Positions 35,115-46,000 of a DNA stretch of 64,000 nt are shown piece after piece. Positions within the stretch are counted from its first letter, which is position 1; each line of letters opens with the position of its first letter. The notes beneath the pieces were generated by a model. The model saw only the letters and a program-made list of their open reading frames with translations. It did no database searches and was not told the DNA's origin. The DNA comes from Mesocentrotus franciscanus (Eukaryota > Echinodermata > Echinoidea > Camarodonta > Strongylocentrotidae): NCBI GenBank assembly GCA_037976565.1, contig CP137679.1, positions 7,547,973 through 7,611,972 on the forward strand, written 5' to 3'. The position numbers and the translations under genes were made by a program.

Positions 35115-35530
35115 CCTTATGGCATGTTATTCCCCCTATGCACCCCTCCCTCTTTTTCTTATGTTCCCCCTCTATCTGTATTCTGTCCGTTCTCATTTCC
35201 CCTATATGTATCATCTACCTCTCTATTTATTTCATATCCCCCATGTTCCCTCTCCGTCGCCATTTCCCTCCATCCCCCTCCGCACCCCAAATCTCTCTCT
35301 TTCTGTCCCTTCCTTCACCATTTCCTCCATTCCTCCTTCTCTCTTTATCCCTTTTGTCCCCATTCCCCCTATATGTCCCCCTCTCTCTCTCACTCCCTAT
35401 ATCTTCCATCACACATTTTCCTGTATCATGTCTCTCTATTTCTCACTCTCTTCCAATAAGTTACTTCCCCCCATCTCCATCTCTCTCTCCGTCCAAACCT
35501 TCTCCTGACTCCGCTTGCTTTCTATTTCTA
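35115..35530. repeat. CT/CCCT-rich low-complexity DNA
   Basis: Three overlapping plus-strand frames of 111-178 codons come from this composition; they are rich in Ser, Leu and Pro and have no domain. Confidence 0.85.
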
Positions 35531-36889
35531 TTTCCCTCTTGCCTTTCGTCCATTTGCAATTCACACATTCTTATTCTGCATTTCACATTCACATTCAGAC
35601 CAGGTTCAAAACGAACCACGCATAAAAGAGCATTGCTCATGAAAATTGCTTTTTATAGTCATGATTTTTTTTAATCAACTTCACATACAAGACACATTTA
35701 CTTAATGCATCCTAATACATCTACAACACATATAACTTGATATTTTAAGTGCAAGGGACAAATCCTCTTTTTAATTGATGTAATACTTATGTAAAAAAAA
35801 TATTATTTGATGTTACAATACTATTGATGATGCTTTAATAGTACATAATAAAACTGAAATAAGTACTGCTTAACTTTCTCTGTAATCTTCAAAATATTTG
35901 GTATCTTTTGCTGAAACTTGAGCAGTTTATCTTCCCTGAATTCACACACAATCATTTCTGTCATTTACTATAATCTATACGAAATGTTGGACACTTTATC
36001 TGCCTTAAAATTCACACACTGAATTAATTTTGTATTTTACCATTGTCATTATTTTCCAAAAAACATTAGGCAAACTACATGTAACATATTTCTAATCTAA
36101 CATCATGGTTTGAATTATAACTTACATGAACAAATCAAAAGAAATTAATAAAAAAAGACTGGTAATATATTTCAACTAAGAATGCAAATCAACTACTTGC
36201 TGACAGAGAAAAGTCCTACCTACCATTCTACCTCCAAACATCAACTAAGCAAAGTTCTACATTAACAGACTCCTAGTGCTATATCGAAATGACTACATCT
36301 TTGCTTATAAATACATGGAATTTATTTCAATGTACTACCTAAACAAATATTAAAAAATAAACCAACAACAAATGAACAAGATGTTTTTTTTCTTTTTCAA
36401 CAATATCTAAAGCATGAATATTAAAGATATTGGTCCATACAAGAATATTGAAGACAAGTCTAGGATAACGCACGTATGAATAAGGAAGAGCTCTTAAGAA
36501 GGAAGGTAAGACCTGAATGGACACACCACACTTGAAGTGCTTTGCATATACATGTAGATTGAAACTGAAGTAGAAACTTATGACTATTTAGGGTTGTAGG
36601 ACGCTCGCTCGTCTGACAATTGCTCCACGATAATTCCCTACACTAACCGATTTCCTAATTTCAATTCTGGACTGAAGACTAAACCTAACCCTAAACCTAA
36701 CCCTAAACCTAACTCAATTGCAACTCTAATCCTACCGTTATACTTTTTAAAAGAAAATAAAGCCCAGAGCAATTGTTGCTGGATCAAATGCTGGAGCACC
36801 CCATTTAGGTATTAAAATATGGATGATGCTGAGGTCCTTCTAGAATAGCCAGCTCACTATCTATCATTATGCACATACTGATAAATTCA
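35531..36889. other. 3' flank of the photolyase gene, nothing firm
   Basis: AT-rich. A short telomere-like tract lies at 36684-36713 within a repeat that also resembles 43010-43140. Confidence 0.5.
36684..36713. repeat. Short telomere-like tract
   Basis: Five hexamers alternating CCTAAC and CCTAAA. CCTAAC is a permutation of the animal telomere repeat. Confidence 0.7.
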
Positions 36890-36895
36890 TTTATT
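36890..36895 (-). promoter_or_regulatory. Photolyase polyadenylation signal AATAAA
   Basis: AATAAA on the minus strand, 70 bases after the stop codon at 36965, a typical distance if the 3' UTR is short. Confidence 0.55.
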
Positions 36896-36964
36896 AACAT
36901 CCATGAACCATAGATCTTCCTATACAAAAATGATCTTTTCATCGTACCATAAGAAGTCTGTAGT

Positions 36965-37047
36965 CTATTTCTTCTTTAGCATGGAGGTGATTTTTCTGAC
37001 TTTTTTACCATTGTTGTCCTTTTTGGATGGTTCAGCTGGTCTCTTTT
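36965..37047 (-). CDS. Photolyase exon 10, lysine-rich tail and stop
   Basis: Joins GCA G|AA to read [19 protein letters not shown], then ITSMLKKK and TAG at 36967-36965. Acceptor CCATGCAG. Likely nuclear localisation signal. Confidence 0.8.
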
Positions 37048-40000
37048 CTGCATGGATTGAAGAATGAGTGGTTAACAGAGTGATAAAAAAGAGTGTGTGT
37101 CACACAGAGAGAGAAATAGAAATGAAGACAGAGAGACAGAGGCAAAGAGAAGAGAGGTAGAGGGGGTTAAAGGGAGTGTGAGACAGAGATTGAAATACAA
37201 AGTTATACAGAGAAACATAATATGGAAATAAAGAGAGAGGTGAGAAAGAGACAGATATTGTTTCTCAGAGATTGAGAAACAGAGAAAGATGAAAATATCA
37301 AAATGCACAGGGAGAGACATAGGAAAAGAAGTATAGAGAAAGTGTGTGGGAGAGAGAGAGAGAGGGAGGGAGAGAGGGAGAGAGAGAGAGAGAGAGAGAT
37401 AGATAAGACACAGAGGGTGAGATAAAAACAAGGAACACGGATGAAAAAAAGAGAAACAGGAATATAAAAACAGAAAAAAAGAGAGACATAAAAACAGAAC
37501 CAGAAAAATAAGCATAGATAACAGAACTATCCTTTCAAGCCCTTGCTTCCTTCCTTGCAACAGGGCAATACAACTTTCCTAAAGTAAGATAAGTCAGAAA
37601 ATCCTTAAGACATACTCAAACAATGAGTATTTAAGAGATTAGCATCATTCATGATTGTACCCGAGGGTTCAGCAATGTAAAATGAAGAATCATAATCAAT
37701 TCCAGTGCTGGGGGTAAAACTTCAATCTACTACTAATAATACTGTAATTGGTTTGGTCTGCATTGTCACTTATCAGGAGCGGTAAAGGAAACATTGAATA
37801 CTTCTTATCAATACACAAGAGGTACTGGGCCGTATCTATAAACAAGTGAAACGCTCTCGGCGGTCTCGCCTGCATTACGCAATTCGGCATTACGCAATTC
37901 GATATGATGAAAAGTTGAGGTTGGGACATTATTTTTATAGGCGGGGTGGCCCATTTGCAGACCCCGAAAATGAAATCCTCTGAATATAATAAGCATTTTG
38001 AAGTGAATATTGATTATGAATCATCAGAATAATTATTTACTGTATCATAAGAATACAATATAATGAGATTTAGTGTATGGGTAAGACTACAAATGTTTCA
38101 ATGCTTGTCAGTAATTTACAAATAAAGTTATCTAATAAACTTTTTAAGAAAAGAGGATTTTTCAGCACTTTGTGTAAAAACAATTGGAAGGTAGAACCCA
38201 TCTACATCACATCACGTCTCATTAGCATAATGAGAACATTATTATGAGATATACTCCAATATATATTATCCAAACATCAATATTGTCAATACTAGGCCTG
38301 GGATCGAATACTAAAATTACTATTAGAATATTCATGAGAAAGTACTTGAATGATTCGAATATTTACTTTCATGAAATATGAAAAAATAACAACAATTTAT
38401 TTATTAATTCTCATATTAAATTTTGATAACATAATCCAAGTCTACTGACCTAAAATGACCTTTGACCTTGACTTTGTGACCTGGAATTTGTGTCACATGA
38501 TTAGTGATACTTGATAGCCCTTGGGTACAAGTTTCATGGAATTTGAACAAACACTTTTGAAATTATGCTAAAATTTCAAAATCTTGATGTTGATGCCACA
38601 ACAAAGTCTAAGTTTCCAGACCTGAAATGACATTTGACCTTTACTTTGTCACCTAAAAGACTAATAACATGATTGGTGATACTTGATAACCCTTATGTTC
38701 AAGTTACATGGAATAGGAATGTATACTTTCAAAATTATGATAACAATTAAAAAATCTTAGCCTGATGCCACAACATAGTTAAGTTTGTTGACCTGAAATG
38801 ACCTTTGACCTTGACCTAGTGGGCTGAAATTCTACTCACATGATTGGGGATACTTGATAACCCTTTAGTCTAAGTTTCATTGAATAAGAACTTATACTTT
38901 CAAAATTATATTACAAATTCAAAACTTAACCTCAGGTTAAGTTTTTGATGATGATGCCACAACATAGTCTAAGTTTGTTGACCTGAAATGACCTTTGACC
39001 TTGACTTTGTGACCTGAAATTTTCCTCACATGATTGGGGATACTTGATAACCCTTTAGTCCAAGTTTCATTTAATAGGACCTTATACTTTCAAAATTATA
39101 TTAACAATTCAAAAACTTAACCTTAGGTTAAGTTTTGATGTTGATGCCGTCGCCGTCGCCGTCGCCGCCGTCACCGGAAAAGCGGCGCCTATGTCTCGCT
39201 TTTTGCTACGCAGGCGAGACAAAAACTAGTAAAAGCTAGTAATTGCTTTTTCTAACCTTGTACTTCCATCCAACCAAGCAATTGCTTGCAAGAAGAAGCA
39301 ACAACTTGTTTTATTGTTAGCAATTGCTTACATTTTTATTAAAATTTTAACTTTTAAGCTTTTGTTTTGCACAAAAAAGTTGGCTTTCTAAATGCTCACT
39401 TGGAAAGGAAGGATATGTATTGATCTTCAAGCAATTGCTTGGTGTTATGCAAGCCCCTCTCTAGAGAACTTGAGCTTTTGCTCGCATGCAGTTTGTCAGT
39501 CATTATTTTTTTATCTAGAGCTGCTCGCACTTTATTTTGATAACTCCTAGCAAGCTGCTATTTCGCTTTATTCATAGAATTAATAAATGCAAATTTAATC
39601 TACTCTAAACCAGTTTCTACTCACATATTACATTGGTAGATCAAATCCCTCTCTACAGCAAAGTTGGAAAGTAAGTGGGGAGAACAGTTCTTTACCCTTC
39701 TAATACCTTGGTGCATAAAACTCTTTTCTTTATTTTCTCGCATGGGAGCTTGAGCTCATTGTGGAGCCTATAATAGTAATGGAAAGTTTCAAACGGTATC
39801 GCTGTCAACCTGCATGCCTGACATAGCAAGAACCCTAGAATTTGTTTTACTTTGAACCATTAGCTTTGCCTGAGCTATCGCTTTCAGGCTAAGCAAAAGG
39901 TCGGCTCAAGCTTTTACTAGGTGACTTTTGCTTCTAAGCAAATACTAGTCTTTATAGATACGACCCAATATCTGTGCAATGATAGAGGTAGATCTCTTAC

Positions 40001-43000
40001 CTGCTTTCTTTCCTGGCTGGCAAGCTCTAGCATCTTTCATTCTCCCAATGTTCCTCTTGGAGATGACGCTATGGTCTACGATTGGTCGAGGGTAGTCCGT
40101 CCGATAATACAGCCTGCTGCTTCCTGCACGCTGCGTGGTGCAGTCCAGGGCTCGTAGATGTACTCAGCAGGCAATTTCTTCAATGCAGGAATGTACTTCC
40201 TGCAACATTATAACAGTTAAAGCTCCATTAAAAGAAATTAAACAATACAGATACCTCCCCAAATTTTCGGATCTTTAATTCACTAGAAATAAACTTTTCA
40301 AACAAGATTTTGGCAGTAACATGAAATATGACATGTCTCCTAATTGCAGAAGTAACAATATATTTTATCTGATTTGATTTGGTTCTACTAAAGCTCAAAT
40401 ATGGGGCAGTAAAGATTTTCTAAAATCAGATAAACTCTGTGGCAAATCGTGATAAATCATTGTGATTACTGTCAAAAAGATAACTGTCAGCCGTGTGAAA
40501 TAGACCAGAAGCGACTTGGTCACCAAACTATCCCAGAGTGCATTAGAAATGGGGCCTGAATATTGGTGATAGCGAGAATTCCCACCTGTAACACCGACTT
40601 CCTTTGGCAGAACATTAATTAACATTTGACACTCTTGAACAAGAAGAAAACAGGTACCCAGCAAGAAGAAATTTTCTTGAAAGCTATAGCAGGAAGCTGA
40701 AGATATGGAAATTCTGTGAATGCTTCAGCTCCTTACCAGGATAGCTTGGTGAACCTTGGCAAAGTTACAGGTGATTCCATGCAATGTTTATTTATTCATT
40801 CATTTGTAGTTCTATAGCATTGTTGGTTACAAAACTGCTTCCCACAACGGCCCTGTTGGCTTAGAATAAGTATTTATATACAATATGATTGAAGATTGAA
40901 ATTAAAGAAACAATAATTGCTTAGTGTGTCCCATAAGACATTCATTTTATCAAAAAAACACTAATTGTTCGTCTAATTCCCAGTTTGTCTAATGCTTATT
41001 TTGTCTACTATCCATAGGGTCTAATAAGTATTTGATGATTATCATTATTTATGATTAGACAAAATGATTATTAGACCATGCGGATAGTAGACGGGTTGGG
41101 TGTAGACCATATTGGTATAGACTAATTGTATAATAGACGAATTGGTTTTGTAGACCAAACGGCAATTCACCGAAGGTCCTACCTGATGTACTCTCCAGTC
41201 TTATCTGTCTTTTTGCCAAACACAACGGGGCTGTAGACCCGGTAGTATTGGTGGAAGAAGGCACTAGAGGACAACCACATCCAGTTAGCAGCATTCAGGC
41301 TGTAGTCTGCATCCAATAACCACTCATCAAACACCTAGATGGAGAGATACAAATAAAGATAGGGGGAGTGAATAATAATAATAATAATAACGACAACAAC
41401 AAAAACAATAATAATAATAATATGTTCGTTTATAAAGTGCTCTCACACAATAGGTTTCACAGCGCTTTACATAGTAGCCCTTTACAGGAAGAAAGAGAGA
41501 GAGTAGGAGATGTCAGGACAAAGATAAAGTAAGAGACATAGACAAAAGCAAATCGCAGTGAAAGTGCGACAAATTTGGGGGAGAGAGAGCAATAGGTAGA
41601 ACTCTTCAAACATCTGTTTACCTCTTTTAAACTCTTAAGATAATCGTGAGAAGAATAAGAACACATTCACGGACAGTGGTAAAATATTACGTCAAAGTGC
41701 TACATTGTCTTGGCATTCAGATTTTGAATTTGTACAACTGAAGACAATTTCTAACTATATCTATTGCAAACTGTTATGTACCTGTGATGAATGAAAAATA
41801 CCCATAGAAATATATCAATCACATCAAGACTGTATTGTCTCATAACCTCTCACAATATTCAAACTTCCATAGATAAAGATTAAGAAAGATGCATAGATTT
41901 AGGACATTGTACTGCCTAATAATCTCCAACGAGTGGCTATTTCAGGAATCACTAATTTAAAGACACATTCATCTGACAACCGACCTCTTGACCCTTGACC
42001 CAGCTCTGCCAGAGGTCACCCCTGGTGAGGAAACAGGCAGCAGAATGTCTGGCAAGGTGATGGATCCAGCCTTCAGTCCTTAGTTGGGTCATGATGGCAT
42101 CAATGTAGGGGTAACCGGTGCGCCCTAGAGTCAGAGTCAGGAGGGGTACAAAAATCATGCTAAAAACCACATTTATGGAACAATGCCAAGACTCATGTGT
42201 TTGACTATATCTCAAATATTTGGTTGCCAGAAAGTGTATTATGAACAACAATTTTGCCATGTCCCATTCATACATTGGCAGTCAGAGCGCCACACAATTT
42301 AATTTGCATGTATTTATTCAGCTGGTATTCATGGCCGTCCAGGTTATGAATACGTAATGAGTTTTGCAAGGGTCTGGTTATTTAGCTTTTCTACAATTTG
42401 ATTAATTTTCCATCGATGAAGGTTGGTATCACGGGAAAGAAGAGCAAAAAGGATCCAAAATATCTAACATTCAGAGACTTATTCTCAATTTGCAGTAGGG
42501 ATAATGGCCCTCGAAAATCGCCCGACAATGAAATTGGAATGGGTTGAACTAAATTGCATTTAATTCAATCAATGTCAGAGTACATGCAATACAAATTGAG
42601 CTCAAATTGAGAGTGAAATTACAATTGAAATTAGAATTTTAATTCCATTTCCACTCCAAAAGCAGAAAATAGGATTTGAAATGAAATCAGCTGAGGTACC
42701 TCCTTCCAGGCAGCCAAGAATTCTGGATTCTCATCCCAAGGAACCTGAATACAGATTGGGTTCTCCTCCATCTGGTGGAAATTGGGCGTTCCCGCGGCAA
42801 CAGTGTAGAAGAACTCCCTCCAAATCAGCTGGCCCATGAGTGAGACAGGAGGCTTGGTGCAGTTGGTCTGCCATATGTAGGCAAAGAACCAAACAAAATC
42901 AATGAAATGGCATTATAAACATGGATGAGCATGCATGCTTTCATCAAAGTGGCCTCGGACCATAAAATACTCTTAAACATCGAAATAAAATTTCTTTGGT

Positions 43001-46000
43001 TCTACAACATATGCTCCTGCAACGTTTGCTCTGCAGTCAATTTCCTCCACTAACCAAATTTGTTGAACGAACACTAACCTATTTTATTACCCATTGCAAC
43101 CCTAAACCTATACTTTTGATGAAATAAAGGTGAATTGCTGTTTGGTCAACAACCAGGGCCCCGTATTACAAAGAGTTGATATCAATCGCAACTTATTTGC
43201 AATTGATATCAATCGCAACCACGTACATAAGAGATAGGAGACTGCAAACTTGCGATTGATTGGAGGACTTACGATAATCGTAACTCTTTGTAAGACGGGG
43301 CCCAGTTCGTCTACTAGTACTATCCAATAAGTCTATTCCCATATGGCCTACACCAAACCCATCTACTATCCACATGGTCTAATGATCATTCGTCTTCTTA
43401 TCATTTGGTGTAATGACCATTTAGGCTAATAGCCATTCGGTCAAATCTCCAATTCGTCTACTTCCCATTTGGTCTACTGTTCACTTAGTCTAATTACTAG
43501 TTAGTCTAATTTCCAGTCGGTATTATTCCCAGTTTGTCTAATGCCCATTTTGTCTACTATCCATAAGGTCTAATAATCATTTAATGATTACTATTATTTA
43601 TGATTAAATGATTATTAGACCATATGAATAGTAAACAAAATGGGCATTAAACATACTGGGATTTAGACCACCTGGAAATTAGACTAAATGAGCAATAGAC
43701 CAACTGCGAGGTAGATGAACTGGTTGTACATCAAACGGCAATAAACCAAAATAAAGCCTGGAGCAATGGACACTTGAACAAATGTTGGATCACAATTTGT
43801 AATATATATCAAAGAGACCAATGCTATCATAACATTTTCATTCAAACCCATATAAAGACAAGTGTTCAGATAAACTTCCTTGTTTCATAACTTACACCAT
43901 TTTAGTTGCTCATTAAAGGCTCTACTACATTATGCGGACACCACTAACAACATCCTTAATGAATTCTTTAAGAACGATTTTGTTGTTGTTCTTATTCAAC
44001 AATCCCAAATTTATTGGGCTCAAAATGGAGATGCCGAGATAAACAAATAAAAACTACATGGCCATCTGTGTGTTCAATTAATGTTCAATTATTGTGTATG
44101 TTAATTATCTTAAATGTGATTGGCAGATAGCATCTGCAATCAACAAAGGAAATTATTTTCAACATGACATATAAGGTCAGCTTTTCCTCTTCTACCCATG
44201 ATAAGGGCTGGATTTAAACCAGGATGTTTGGTTTGACAAGCAGACGCTGTGCCAACTCACTTCATAAGTATTAACAAAAAGGAAATTTCTTAATTTCATT
44301 TGATGAACTTTTTTCTCTTACCTGTTGTGCATAAACCTCTTTGATTTTATAGTAGAATTTCCTGGGTGAAAGACAGCCCCATTTGAGATAAGGACTAAGA
44401 ACTGTGGTGCTGGGTTCCAAGGAGTTTGGACTGGTCTTTGGCTTCTCAAATCCGCATACCCAGGACTGTACGGAAAGAATTAGTCAAGAAATATCCCTTT
44501 GTAATGGTTTGCTAAAAATTGATAAAATTTAAGAATGCTGGTGATAAACATAGTAAATGGGATAGGGACTGAAAAATGTGATCCTAGGTTCTAAGGAAGA
44601 CTGGTTTGATTGGATTCTCAAAATGTGCCTCTCCATAACTGCAGTAAAAAAGAATAGCATCATCATCAGGGCTTTTACAAGTGCATGTTACAAGTGCAGG
44701 TCGTCACCTAAGCATAAGAGATCTTTGAATTAGAATACAAAGAGCTAATTCTCCCCAAATTAGAGTAATGGTATGTCAATGGATACTTTTGGCAAGACAT
44801 TAGTCTACATTTGCCACTCTCTATGCAGGTGTAGTAAATGGGTACCTGGCATGAATTTATTCCTTGAATGCTTTTAGGCCTGGGCTAAAGCAAGGGTAAT
44901 ACTACTACTTTGTAGGCAGCTTGAGCACCCCCTAAGATGGATATGTGTGAAATATAAATATAGCTTTTTTTTCTTATTCTTATTCTTATTATTTAGCCTG
45001 ACAAAAAGCTTTGGTCCTCCTAAACCATTCCCTTGGTACACTACCATGCCAGCATGTCCCCATCTCATAATACAGTTGCCTTTGATTCAAATCAATCGCT
45101 ACTTGATATCAATTTCCAAACTCTGTACTATGGAGATTTCTATCTCTGTGTTGAATTGGTGGATTTATAAGCAATTCGGACCAATGACGGGCCCATGTTT
45201 CCTCAATAGCCTGGTTTACTGACATATTCAAATGTTATGCATACTTTAAAAAAAAAAATGTTCTTGACAACATGAAAGCCTGACATAACAACAAGAAATG
45301 TATGCACACTGGATTCCAAGTATTGTACTTCATTCATTAATAACAGGTTAATGGAATAACCCGTCACTAGGTCCCAGGAAAAGAAACATCCATAAATTTG
45401 AATATGTTAGTTAACCGTATTATTAGTACCAAGGGCAAATGAATTGTTGGGTGCCCTCAAGAAGGCTGTACAGCTACGTATTGTCTATGGCAGTAATGGT
45501 CTTCTTGTAAGCAGCTGATGAAATATCTGCTCAGAACCCTGTACAGGTTTATGTACCTTCCTTGCAAGATGCAAATTCATGCGATTGAGTCCCTCCGTCT
45601 CCCCTCCGGGATAGAGACGAGGTCCAAGACCTTCAGGATCCAGGCCTAGTTCCTCCAGGCTGGGCACTCCATACTCATTGTCATGGTCTGGCTCGACAGG
45701 CATTTCTACACCTGGGAGGTCAAATCATCACAGACACATCTGAATTGTTAAATTTGTTTTGCTTGCTACATTGCTACATTGTGAATTCCAAGGACCAATT
45801 TAAGAAATTCGTAAAAACATATCTCTTCCTGGAATATTTACAATCCCTTGTCATTCCTATCAATTTATATTTCAGTTGATTCCAATATTATGTATTATAA
45901 TATGTATTATCTACTTTGTAAACGCTGTGATTCAGTTGTACTGTGTAGAGCCGCTAGAACGTAATTAATGCTATTTTATTATTAATATTATCATTATTGC

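Noticed and set aside
35119..35674. Overlapping plus-strand frames of 111-178 codons
   Set aside because: All three frames are open because the DNA is CT/CCCT-rich; there is no conserved motif.
37072..37560. Minus-strand frame of 162 codons
   Set aside because: Translation of a GA-rich tract; looks like a membrane protein only because of Leu/Ser/Phe codons.
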